Shown piece by piece: positions 8,445 through 17,200 of a DNA stretch of 64,000 nucleotides. A program made the translations under genes and the position numbers. Origin of the DNA: Cellulomonas flavigena DSM 20109 (lineage in GTDB: Bacteria > Actinomycetota > Actinomycetes > Actinomycetales > Cellulomonadaceae); NCBI RefSeq assembly GCF_000092865.1, contig NC_014151.1, positions 496,001-560,000 of the forward strand, in the 5' to 3' direction. A model generated the notes under the pieces. The model saw only the letters and a program-made list of their open reading frames with translations. It did not search any database and had not been told where the DNA came from. Numbering within the stretch: position 1 is the first letter of the stretch; each line of letters opens with the position of its first letter.

Positions 8445-9284
8445 TCAGCGACGAGCCGTGGCGCGCTGCGCGACCTGGCGGCCGGCGACGGCCGCACCGG
8501 TCAGGCCGGCGGCGACGAGCATGGTCAGCGCGACGGGCAGCGCGGTCGAACGGTCGGCCAGGCCGACCTGGCCGGCCTGGACGCCCGCGGGGTCGGAGTG
8601 CAGGCCGGAGACCGTCTGCGACGCGATCGCGAGGTTGCCGGCCTCGGCGGAGCCCCACGCGTAGACGACCGTCAGGGCGCCCTCGGTGACCGGGACGTCC
8701 GCCGGGCCGAGCAGGGCCGGCTCGGTGGTGCCCGTGGCGACGACCGAGGCGGAGACCGTGCCGGCGGGCAGGTCGAGGGTCTGCTCGTTCGGGTTGGTGA
8801 GGTTCTTCACGACGGCCTGGCCGCCCGCGAGGACGTCCACGCCGGGTGCCGCGGCGACGTGGCGGACCGTGAGGCGGCCCTGGCCGGCGGCGGTCGGCTT
8901 GGTGTCGTTGGTGAAGAGCGTGGCGGTCGGGTCGCCGGACGCGTCGAGGTGCGCGACGGCCGTGTAGTTGCCGCCCGCGGCGAGCGTGAGGTCGACCGGG
9001 CCGATGGCCGGCGAGGACGCGTCGGCGGCGTCGGCCGCCGTGATGGCCACGGAGTACGTGCCGGCGGGCAGGTCGAGCGGGCCGGCGAGGGTGCCGGGCG
9101 TGAAGTCGTCGAGCGTGCGCTCGCCGTTCACCCAGACGTCGACCGTGAGGTCCGGGACGCCGTGCAGCACCGAGAGCTTCGCGGAGCTGCCCGTGGCCGC
9201 GGAGGCCGGGAGCGCCGCGATCGAGGCGACGAGACCGAGGGCCAGAGCACCGGCAGCCGTACCGGTGAGGAGTCGTGCGCGCAT
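8445..9284 (-). CDS. DUF4397 domain surface protein
   Basis: A 279-residue exported protein. It has a signal peptide (RLLTGTAAGALALGLVAS ... ASAA, cleavage near residue 30), then two tandem DUF4397 beta-sandwich repeats (VLHGVPDLTVDVWVNGE and VRHVAAAPGVDVLAGGQ begin them), and a C-terminal hydrophobic helix (LPVALTMLVAAGLTGAAVAG) with an Arg-rich tail. The layout is that of a wall-anchored protein, yet no LPXTG motif precedes the helix. The class F sortase lies 135 bases downstream. A GGAAGGA ribosome site precedes ATG 9284. Molecular role unknown; the sortase may use a non-canonical motif, or the tail may simply be a membrane anchor. Confidence 0.9.
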   Translation of the reverse strand: MRARLLTGTAAGALALGLVASIAALPASAATGSSAKLSVLHGVPDLTVDVWVNGERTLDDFTPGTLAGPLDLPAGTYSVAITAADAADASSPAIGPVDLTLAAGGNYTAVAHLDASGDPTATLFTNDTKPTAAGQGRLTVRHVAAAPGVDVLAGGQAVVKNLTNPNEQTLDLPAGTVSASVVATGTTEPALLGPADVPVTEGALTVVYAWGSAEAGNLAIASQTVSGLHSDPAGVQAGQVGLADRSTALPVALTMLVAAGLTGAAVAGRQVAQRATARR

Positions 9285-9376
9285 CGTGGGGTCCTTCCGT
9301 GGGGCCCGCGTGGCGGGCGAGGACGTGCTGACACCCCTACTTCCCTCGCGGGTGCGGATCTGGATGCACCTTGGTT

Positions 9377-9397
9377 GAACTTTCTTCGAAAAAGTTC
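9377..9397. promoter_or_regulatory. Inverted repeat GAACTTT-N7-AAAGTTC upstream of pckG
   Basis: Perfect seven-base arms around CTTCGAA form an AT-rich island in the otherwise very GC-rich 302-base gap between the divergent DUF4397 and pckG genes. It sits about 190 bases before pckG and 93 bases before the DUF4397 start. A dimeric repressor operator is the most natural reading; the factor is not known. Confidence 0.5.
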
Positions 9398-9586
9398 CTC
9401 CGAGGTCGTCGCGGGCGCGTCGGCGGGCACCGCCGGGCGCTCTTCCGGCCGCAGGAAGATCGCCCGAACTTCTCGCGCCGAGCGCTCGCCGCCGGCCCGT
9501 CGCGGGGCGACGGTGGGAGGGCGGCACCGCGCCGGTGCCGCACGGCCCGCCCCGGACTCGTGGGGCGCCGCGCGGAAGGAACGGTC

Positions 9587-11413
9587 ATGACGATGCTCGA
9601 GATCCCGGCCACGGCGGCCGGTGCCGCGGCACCCACCGCCCACGCGGAGCTGCGCGCCTGGGTCGCCGTCACCGCCGCCCTGACGCAGCCCGACGCCGTG
9701 GTCTGGTGCGACGGCTCGCAGGAGGAGTACGCGCGGCTGTGCGAGCTGCTCGTCACCCGGGGCACCTTCGTCCGCCTCGACGCGCAGCGCCGCCCCCGCA
9801 GCTTCCTCGCACGCTCGGACCCCGACGACGTCGCGCGCGTCGAGAGCCGCACGTTCATCTGCTCGCAGCGCGAGGACGACGCCGGCCCCACCAACAACTG
9901 GCGCGACCCCCACGAGATGCGCACCGAGCTGCGCGAGGTCTTCGCGGGGTCGATGCGCGGGCGCACCATGTACGTCGTCCCGTTCGCGATGGGCCCCGTC
10001 GGCTCGCCGCTCGCGGAGTACGGCGTCGAGCTCACCGACTCGCCGTACGTCGTCGTGAGCATGCACCTCATGACGCGGGTCGGGACGGCCGTCCTCGAGC
10101 AGCTCGGCACCGACGGCGCGTTCGTGCCCGCGCTGCACAGCGTCGGTGCGCCGCTGGCACCCGGCCAGGACGACGTCCCGTGGCCCTGCAACCCCACCAA
10201 GTACGTCGTGCACTTCCCCGAGACCCGCGAGATCTGGTCGTACGGGTCCGGCTACGGCGGCAACGCGCTGCTCGGCAAGAAGTGCTTCGCGCTGCGCATC
10301 GCGTCCGTCATGGGCCGCGACGGCGGGTGGCTCGCCGAGCACATGCTGCTGCTGCGCCTCACGTCGCCCGAGGGGCGCGCGTTCCACGTCGCCGCGGCGT
10401 TCCCGTCCGCCTGCGGCAAGACGAACCTCGCGATGCTCACGCCCGCGCTGCCGGGCTGGACCGCCGAGACCATCGGCGACGACATCGCGTGGATGCGCCC
10501 GGGCCTCGACGGCCGGCTGCGTGCCATCAACCCCGAGGCCGGGTTCTTCGGCGTCGCGCCGGGCACCGGCGTGAGGACCAACCCCACGGCCGTCGCGATG
10601 GTCGCGAGCGACACCGTCTTCACCAACGTCGCGCTCACCGACGACGGCGACGTGTGGTGGGAGGGCCTGACAGCCGAGCCGCCCGCGCACCTGGTCGACT
10701 GGCAGGGCCGCGACTGGACGCCCGACGCGGGCCGCCCCGCCGCGCACCCCAACTCCCGGTTCACCGTCCGCGCCGACCGCTGCCCGACCATCGCCCCCGA
10801 CTGGGACGACCCGCAGGGCGTGCCGGTCGACGCGATCCTGTTCGGCGGGCGGCGTCCGTCGGTGGTGCCGCTGGTCGTGCAGGCACGCGACTGGGCCCAC
10901 GGCGTGCTCATGGGTGCCACGGTCTCCTCCGAGCAGACCGCCGCCGCCGAGGGCACCGTCGGCGAGCTGCGCCGCGACCCGTTCGCGATGCTCCCGTTCT
11001 GCGGCTACCACGTGGCCGACCACTGGGCGCACTGGCTGCGCGTCGGTGAGCGGCTCGGGGCCGGCGCGCCGGCGGTGTTCAGCGTCAACTGGTTCCGCAC
11101 GGACGCCGACGGGCGCTGGCTGTGGCCGGGGTTCGGCGACAACGTGCGGGTGCTCGCGTGGGTACTGGGCCGGGTCGCCGGCACGGCCGAGGCCGTCGAC
11201 ACGCCCGTGGGCCTCGTGCCCGCTCCGGGCGCGCTCGACGTCGGCGGCACCGATGTCACCGACCAGGACCTCGCCGCGCTGCTCCGTGTCGACCCCGACG
11301 CCTGGCGCGCCGAGACCGACCGCACCGCCGCGTGGCTCGCGAGCCTCGGCGACCGCGTCCCGGCCCAGGTCACGGCCGCCCTCGCCGACGTCCGCCACCG
11401 CCTCACGCCCTGA
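9587..11413 (+). CDS. pckG: Phosphoenolpyruvate carboxykinase (GTP)
   Basis: A 608-residue cytosolic enzyme of full family length. It converts oxaloacetate and GTP to PEP, GDP and CO2, the entry step of gluconeogenesis. Visible signatures are the P-loop with the reactive Cys276 ([14 protein letters not shown]), [12 protein letters not shown], the metal-site region [23 protein letters not shown], and the C-terminal guanine-binding segment ([20 protein letters not shown]). ATG 9587 has GGAAGGA seven bases upstream, which is why the longer in-frame extension to 9371 is rejected. It stands alone; a strong hairpin follows its stop. Confidence 0.98.
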   Translation: MTMLEIPATAAGAAAPTAHAELRAWVAVTAALTQPDAVVWCDGSQEEYARLCELLVTRGTFVRLDAQRRPRSFLARSDPDDVARVESRTFICSQREDDAGPTNNWRDPHEMRTELREVFAGSMRGRTMYVVPFAMGPVGSPLAEYGVELTDSPYVVVSMHLMTRVGTAVLEQLGTDGAFVPALHSVGAPLAPGQDDVPWPCNPTKYVVHFPETREIWSYGSGYGGNALLGKKCFALRIASVMGRDGGWLAEHMLLLRLTSPEGRAFHVAAAFPSACGKTNLAMLTPALPGWTAETIGDDIAWMRPGLDGRLRAINPEAGFFGVAPGTGVRTNPTAVAMVASDTVFTNVALTDDGDVWWEGLTAEPPAHLVDWQGRDWTPDAGRPAAHPNSRFTVRADRCPTIAPDWDDPQGVPVDAILFGGRRPSVVPLVVQARDWAHGVLMGATVSSEQTAAAEGTVGELRRDPFAMLPFCGYHVADHWAHWLRVGERLGAGAPAVFSVNWFRTDADGRWLWPGFGDNVRVLAWVLGRVAGTAEAVDTPVGLVPAPGALDVGGTDVTDQDLAALLRVDPDAWRAETDRTAAWLASLGDRVPAQVTAALADVRHRLTP

Positions 11414-11424
11414 CCCCCCACCCG

Positions 11425-11471
11425 CGAGCCGTCGATCCCGCCCCGGTGGGGAGGGCTGGATCGACGGCTCG
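11425..11471 (+). terminator. pckG terminator hairpin
   Basis: Perfect 14-base arms (CGAGCCGTCGATCC 11425-11438, complement 11458-11471) around a 19-base loop with a further CCCC/GGGG pairing. It begins 11 bases past the pckG stop. Confidence 0.75.
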
Positions 11472-11528
11472 GCAGGAGGGGGGTGCCCCGGCTGCCTCGC
11501 GCGGCGTCGATCAGCGCCCGTGGTGGGA

Positions 11529-11552
11529 TTGCGCAAGGTTGGCATTGCGTAA
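11529..11552. promoter_or_regulatory. Paired TTGCGYAA palindromes upstream of the DUF1540 gene
   Basis: TTGCGCAA (11529-11536, self-complementary) and TTGCGTAA (11545-11552) are spaced 16 bases centre to centre and stand out in a GC-rich gap. They lie about 110-135 bases before the GTG of the DUF1540 gene and could be a two-site operator or an upstream activator element. Confidence 0.45.
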
Positions 11553-11663
11553 ACATGCGCCCTGACCTGCGGATATGGGCAGCCTCGCCTTCCTTGGCGC
11601 CGGCGGCGGAGCGGGTCTACCGTCGAGGGGTACGCGCACGCCGCCCGCATCCCGGAGGTCCCC

Positions 11664-11966
11664 GTGAGCACCCTTGCAGAGCTTCCCGCCGTGGCCGAGT
11701 GCTCGGTCGCCGGCTGCTCCTACAACGACCACTCGTCATGCCACGCTGCCGCTGTCACCATCGGTGGCACCGGCGATGCACAGTGCGCCACCTTCATCCC
11801 GCTGAGCGTCAAGGGCGGGCTCGACCGCGTCGTGTCGCACGTCGGCGCCTGCCAGCGGCAGGACTGCACGCACAACTCGCACCTCGAGTGCGGCGCACCC
11901 TCGGTGCGCATCGGCGCCGGGCGCGACCTCGCGGACTGCCTGACGTACACGGCGCGCCCCGCCTGA
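11664..11966 (+). CDS. DUF1540 domain protein (two Cys-rich modules)
   Basis: A 100-residue protein with two copies of the DUF1540 cysteine pattern: ECSVAGCSYNDHSSCHA..V ... QCATF (residues 12-43) and ACQRQDCTHNSHLECGAPSVRIG ... DCLTY (residues 62-96). Four cysteines per module suggest small metal-binding knuckles, possibly zinc or iron. The GTG start has GGAGG five bases upstream. No membrane segment or signal peptide is seen. The function of DUF1540 proteins is not established; such proteins are common in actinobacteria and firmicutes. The gene is preceded by a distinctive pair of palindromes and followed by a terminator. Confidence 0.93.
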   Translation: MSTLAELPAVAECSVAGCSYNDHSSCHAAAVTIGGTGDAQCATFIPLSVKGGLDRVVSHVGACQRQDCTHNSHLECGAPSVRIGAGRDLADCLTYTARPA

Positions 11967-12067
11967 CGTCCGCCGGTGCCCGCGCGGGCGGCAGCCGACC
12001 CGTCGTCGAGCGCTCGACGCGCGGACGCGCCGTGACTGGATCGCTCTCCCGCGTACGGCAGGTGTGA

Positions 12068-12100
12068 CCGGGTCGTCCTCCACGCGGGAGGACGATCCGG
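12068..12100. terminator. Bidirectional terminator hairpin
   Basis: Fourteen-base arms (12068-12081 and 12087-12100) with one wobble-type mismatch around ACGCG, between the convergent DUF1540 and phosphotransferase genes. Confidence 0.75.
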
Positions 12101-12110
12101 TGCGGACTCC

Positions 12111-12860
12111 TCAGGACCCGGTGAGGTCCAGCAGGGAGCGGACGAGCGCCGCGCCCCGCGGCACGAGCTCGCGCTCGCCCGCCAGGAGGCCGGGCGTCAC
12201 CGAGCGCAGGCCGGCGGCGTCGTCGATCGCGGCGCGGGGCGACACCTGGCTCGCGTGCAGGAAGGCGGCGAGCAGCGCGCGGGCGGCCTGCGAGTAGTCG
12301 CCGCCCGCGTCGACCGCGACCTCCGCGACGAGCAGCGCGGTCACGGCGACGTCGAGCTCTGCGTGCCCGGCGCGGGCGTTGGCCCAGTCCACGAGCGTGG
12401 GGCCGTGCTCGGTGAGGACGACGTTGCCCGGGTGCAGGTCGAGGTGCACGACGACGGGGCCGCCCGCGAGCGCCGGCCAGTCGCGGGCGGTCGCGGAGCC
12501 CCAGCCCTCGGGGGCCGGGACGTCGTGCAGCAGGTGGTGCAGGTCGGCGAGCACCTGCGCGGCGTCGGCCAGGGTGATCTCCGCAGCGCCGAGCGCCTGC
12601 AGGAGCGTGGGCCCGTGCAGCCGGTTCATGACGATGTCGGAGCCGTGGGCGTCGAGCACGTCCGGTGCCGGGAAGTCGTGCGCGCGGACATGGCGCAGCA
12701 GCTCGACCTCGGGCGACGCGTCGCGGCCCTCGCGGTACCGACGCAGCACGCGCTCGTCGTCGAGCGCGTAGACGTCGGCCCAGGTCCCCGAGGTCAGGAG
12801 GTGACCCGGGACGTCGGCGGCCGGAGCCGAGCCGTGCGGAGCCACGTCACCCGGATGCAT
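12111..12860 (-). CDS. Aminoglycoside phosphotransferase-like kinase (APH family)
   Basis: A 249-residue small-molecule kinase fold. The N-terminal lobe carries LTSGTWADVYALDDERVLRRY, with the glycine loop and the ATP lysine position taken by Arg as seen here. The catalytic loop is VVHLDLHPGNVVL (Asp and Asn of HxDxxxxN), and the metal-binding Asp is in LVDWANA. The tail helices are typical of the aminoglycoside/choline kinase superfamily (PF01636). ATG 12860 is preferred because TAACGT ends seven bases upstream, giving a leaderless start; an ATG at 12908 would add 16 residues through that promoter. Substrate unknown; nothing nearby implies antibiotic resistance. Confidence 0.85.
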   Translation of the reverse strand: MHPGDVAPHGSAPAADVPGHLLTSGTWADVYALDDERVLRRYREGRDASPEVELLRHVRAHDFPAPDVLDAHGSDIVMNRLHGPTLLQALGAAEITLADAAQVLADLHHLLHDVPAPEGWGSATARDWPALAGGPVVVHLDLHPGNVVLTEHGPTLVDWANARAGHAELDVAVTALLVAEVAVDAGGDYSQAARALLAAFLHASQVSPRAAIDDAAGLRSVTPGLLAGERELVPRGAALVRSLLDLTGS

Positions 12861-12863
12861 GAC

Positions 12864-12881
12864 AACGACGTTAACGCCGTT
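12864..12881. promoter_or_regulatory. 18-base palindrome overlapping the -10 box of the kinase gene
   Basis: AACGACGTTAACGCCGTT is self-complementary except for one symmetric pair. It contains TAACGT (minus strand 12868-12873), the probable -10 of the leaderless kinase gene. A repressor binding here would block initiation. Confidence 0.5.
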
Positions 12882-12932
12882 CGTACGGTTCTGTCGCGGT
12901 GGGCCCACCCGGCGCGGGCTGCCGCACGCACC

Positions 12933-13931
12933 TCAGGCGGTGCGTCCCGGTCCCGTCAGCGGCTCGTCGGGGCGGTGCTCGTCCGCGACGTGGCGACCGC
13001 GGGCCGGGCTCTCGGCCGCACCGTAGGGCCACAGGTCGGCGGCCAGGACCCCGGGCGGCAGCGCGGCGCCGAGCCTGCCCGACCCGCCCGACGAGGGGGC
13101 GTCGGTCCCCGCCGCGTCCGCGGGCTCCGCGGGACGCGGGATGCCCTCCCACGGCTCGGGCCGCGCCAGGTGGCCGAGGCGCTGCACGGCCTCGGCGTGC
13201 GTCTCCGGGAGCGGTTCCACCCAGACGCGGACCGGCCGGCGGACCGTCACCGCGACATCCCGGTCCGCGCACCGGCGCTCGATGTCGGCACGCAGCTCGG
13301 CCACATGGTCCTCGATCGCGTCGTCGGTGCGCGTCAGGACGACGAAGACCCCGCCGCCCAGCGTCGCCATCGGGTGCCCCGAGCCGAACGCCTCCCGCAG
13401 CGCGGCGCCGACAGCCGCGGACCGTGCCGCGCGCACGAGGCCCGTGACGTGCCCCGCGGCCACGTCGACGACCGTGAGACCGTGCAGCATCGCCGGGTCC
13501 AGGTCCTCCTGCTCGGCGTCGAGGTACGCCTCGGCCAGCCGCACGGTGAGGTACTGCTGCGTCGGCAGGCCCGTCTCGGCATCGATGCACGCGCCCGAGA
13601 CCACGAGGTCCGCCTGCGCGTCCGACCAGCCCTCGTTGAGGGCCCGGACGGCGTCGAGCGGGGGCATCGCACGGCCCGTCGAGCGGTAGAGGCAGACGAG
13701 GTCGTCGAGCGCCTCGCCGATGCCGACGCCGTGCTCGCCGCGCGCGCGGCCCAGGTCGAAGGCTGCGCCCGACGGGTCGGCGTCCGCGAGCACCGCGACG
13801 GCGAGCGCGTCCACGGCGGGGTGGTACCAGTCGGAGGGACGCCGCCACACGGACGCCACGCTCTCCGAGCGCCAGCGCTCCCGCAGGCCCTGGGGGAGGG
13901 CGTGCCCGTCCTTGTCGATGTTGGTCGTCAC
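12933..13931 (-). CDS. Degenerate GGDEF-like domain protein
   Basis: A 332-residue soluble protein. After an N-terminal helical region (SDWYHPAVDALAVAVLAD), residues 115-135 read IDAETGLPTQQYLTVRL, the TGLPN-type opening of GGDEF domains. Later, at about residues 190-205, GGGVFVVLTRTDD occupies the place of the GGDEF active-site hairpin, but the catalytic Asp/Glu are lost (GGGVF). An active diguanylate cyclase is therefore unlikely; it may be a c-di-GMP receptor or a regulatory relic. The C-terminal 80 residues are low-complexity. The GTG start lacks a good ribosome site. It is divergent from the one-piece sigma/sensor gene across 286 bases, so the two may be co-regulated. Assignment is moderate. 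Confidence 0.6.
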   Translation of the reverse strand: MTTNIDKDGHALPQGLRERWRSESVASVWRRPSDWYHPAVDALAVAVLADADPSGAAFDLGRARGEHGVGIGEALDDLVCLYRSTGRAMPPLDAVRALNEGWSDAQADLVVSGACIDAETGLPTQQYLTVRLAEAYLDAEQEDLDPAMLHGLTVVDVAAGHVTGLVRAARSAAVGAALREAFGSGHPMATLGGGVFVVLTRTDDAIEDHVAELRADIERRCADRDVAVTVRRPVRVWVEPLPETHAEAVQRLGHLARPEPWEGIPRPAEPADAAGTDAPSSGGSGRLGAALPPGVLAADLWPYGAAESPARGRHVADEHRPDEPLTGPGRTA

Positions 13932-14099
13932 ACCAGGAGAGAGGGGTGACCGCGCGGATCATGACGCCGGAGTGGGTGGATTCACCCGTTCGGGAACGAG
14001 ATCACCCGGTCGCCCGTCCTGGCCGGCATCGCCGCCCGTCAGGGCTGCACACCGCTACGGAAGGCGCTTGCACGAGCCCGCCACCTGCACCTGTGCGCG

Positions 14100-14149
14100 G
14101 TTCGGTCGGTATGCCGGACGTGCAGCGCCCTGTTCATCCGTTCGGTCGG
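14100..14149 (+). promoter_or_regulatory. Direct repeats GTTCGGTCGG upstream of the sigma/sensor fusion
   Basis: Identical decamers at 14100-14109 and 14140-14149, exactly 40 bases (about four helical turns) apart and 69 bases before the GTG of the sigma fusion gene. This could be an activator or autoregulatory site. The rest of the 286-base divergent gap shows only weak symmetry (GTGGATTCACCC near 13976). Confidence 0.4.
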
Positions 14150-14217
14150 ATATGGCAGGCTGTCACAGCAGGCGGCCCGGGTGGACGGGCCCGGCGGCGA
14201 GCTGACAGGGAAGCGGC

Positions 14218-17200
14218 GTGGCCACAGGCAGGAGCGACAGCGGCGTCATCGAGGACGACGCCGCTCTGCTGCGTGCGACGCGCGAGGGCGACGCGCAGGC
14301 GTTCGGCCACCTCTACGAGCGTCACGCCGGTGCCGCGCTCGTCGTCGCCCGGCAGTACGTCGACTCCGCGGCGGACGCCGAGGACGTCGTCTCCGACGCG
14401 TTCGCCAACGTCCACCGCGCGCTGCGCGGTGGAGGTGGACCCGAGAGCGCGTTCCGCGCCTACCTCTTCACCGTCGTGCGTCGCGTCGCCGCGGTGCACC
14501 GCACCGCCGGCCGCCGCACCGAGCCGACCGACGACGTCGCGGTCCTCGAGACCGCCTCGACGCCCGTCGAGACCGCCGAGGAGCCGACGCTCGCCGGTTT
14601 CGAGCGCAGCGTCGTCGCCCGTGCGTTCCGCTCGCTGCCCGAGCGGTGGCGCGAGGTCCTGTGGCACAGCGAGGTCGAGGGCCTGACGCCCGCGCAGATC
14701 GCGCCGATCATCGGGCTGACCGCCAACAGCACGGCCGCGCTCGCGTACCGCGCGCGCGAGGGCCTGCGCCAGGCGTACCTCCAGCAGCACCTGCAGGACC
14801 CGCTCGAGGACGGCTGCCGCGCCGTGGCCGGCAAGCTCGGCGCCCACGTGCGCGGCGGGCTCGGGGCCCGGGACACCCGGCAGGTCGAGCAGCACCTCGA
14901 CGAGTGCGCCGAGTGCCGCGTCCTCGTGCTGGAGCTCGGGGACGTCAACCACGGCATGCGGGCCGTCGTCGCGCCGCTGGTCCTGGGGATCATCGGGCTC
15001 GGGGCGCTCGCGCAGCAGCTGCCCGTGGGCGGCGGCCTGGCGGCCGGTGCGGCCGTGCTGACCGGATCGGGCGCGGCGGCCTCGGGCGGGACGGGTGCGG
15101 GCGGGTCCGGCGCCGCGTCGGGTGCGGCGGCGACGAGCGCGGGAGCGGGCGCTGCCGGGACGGTCACGGGCGCCGCTGCCGGTGGGGGAGCAGCCGCGGG
15201 CGGTGGGGGAGCAGCCGCGGGCGCCGCGGGCGTCCTCGCGGGGATGTCCGCCGGTGCGGTCGCCGTCGCCGTCGCCGCCGTCGTGGTCGTCGGCGCCGCG
15301 ATCGTCGGTGCCCTGCAGCTGCTGTCGGGACCCGAGGACGCCGTCGCGGAGCCGTTGCCCGGCGTCTCCGGCGCGTCGCAGGACGCGACCACGTCGCCCG
15401 CTCCGGAGGCGAGCGGCACGCCGACGCGCGCCCCCGCACCCACGCCCACCGACCTCCCGGGTGACGAGGCCGAGGGCGACGCTCCCCTGCCCGCGCGCCC
15501 GGGCCGCGCGACGCCCGGGCCGAGGCCGGACGCCCCCGCCCCTGCGGGCGCCGCCCCCACGGCAGCGCCGGCCGTCGTCCCCACCGCCGCTCCAGCGGCG
15601 GACCCGACCGCGGACCCGACCGCGGACCCGACCTCGCAGCCGACTCCCGAGCCGACCACCGAGCCGACCACCGAGCCCGCCACCGCCCGGGTCGTCGTCG
15701 CCGCCCCGCAGGGCACGATCAGCCTCACCGCAGGCCTCGGGCCCCAGCCGCTCGCGCTCGCCGTGAGCAACACCGGGGGCGTCTCGGCCGCCGAGCTCGT
15801 CGCCGAGGTCGCCGTCCCGCAGGGCGTCACGCTCGCCGCCGGCGACGCCGCTGCGGCGGGCTTCGGCTTCGCGCTCGCGGACGCCGGCACCTGGTCGTGC
15901 GTCACGAGCGCCGCCGACCGCCTCGCGACCTGCACGCTGGGCGAGCTCGCGCCGGGTGCGGAGGCGGCGCTCGAGCTCACGGTCGACATCGACGAGGAGT
16001 TCACCGCGTCCGGCGACGAGGAGGTCCGCGTGCGGGTCTCCGGTGCGACGGGCACGTGGGAGCCGGACCCGATCCCGGTCGTCGTGGCGCCGTCGCCCGC
16101 GCGGCTCGCGTTCGCGGCCGGTGCGCCCGGCGAGGTCGACCTCGTCGTGGGCCGCTCGCGCGTCGTGGACGTCCCGGTGCGCAACGCCGGCGGTACGCCC
16201 GTGACACGCGACCGGCCCGCCGTGGTCGAGGCCGACCTGCCGCCCGGGGTCAGCGCCTCCGGGGCGGCCCCGTGGGTCTGCACGACCGGTGCCGGGACCG
16301 TCGCGTGCCGGCACGGTGCACTGGGGGCCTTCGAGACCTCGACGCTGCGCCTGACCCTGTCGAGCGCGAGCACCGCGACCGCCGGCGCCGGGACCCTGCA
16401 GGTGCGGCTCGCGCCGTCCGCGCACCGCCCCGCCGAGACGCACGACGTCGCGTACCGCCTGCTGCGGCCCGCGTCGCTGACGAACGACGCACCCGCCGCG
16501 GTCGACGTCGCACCGGGCGCCACCACCGAGCTCGCCGTGAGCGTCGGCAACGCCGGCGACCTGACCGCGAGCGGCGCCACCGCCACCCTGCAGGCCCCGG
16601 CCGGTGTCACGCTGGCCGCCGCGGGCGAGGGCTGGACGTGCGCCGGCACCCCAGGTGCCGCCATCTGCACCTCCGACCTCGCGCCCGGCGCTCGCGGCGA
16701 GATCGCGGTCGGGCTCGACGTGCCCGTCGGGACCGTCGGTCCGGTGGGTGACCTCGTCGTCTCCGTCGCGGGCCCGGACGCCGCGGGGCTCCCGGCGCCG
16801 CGCACGGTCGCCGTCACCGCCGTCGAGCCCGTGCTCACCGTCGCCGACGTCGCGGCCGTCCTCGACGGCGTGCACGGCGGCACGCTCGCGTTCGTCGTGG
16901 GCGTCGCGGGGCAGCGTGACGACGGTCGGCCCGCCGCGGCTGCCGGCGACGTGCAGGCCGTCGTGACCCTGCCGCCCGGTGTGACCGTCGCCCGCTCCGC
17001 GTCGCTGACCAGCGAGGTGCCCGGCTGCGTGGCCGCCGGCCGCGTCGTCACCTGCCCCCTGGGCGAGCTCGCCGCGGGTGAGCTGCGGCCCGTCGAGATC
17101 GGGCTGCGGGCCGCCGGCGCCGTCCTCGGCGCGGTCGACGTGCGCGTGACCGCGACCGGGGCGCAGCCGGTGACCACGTCGACCCAGGTCGTCGTGGGCT

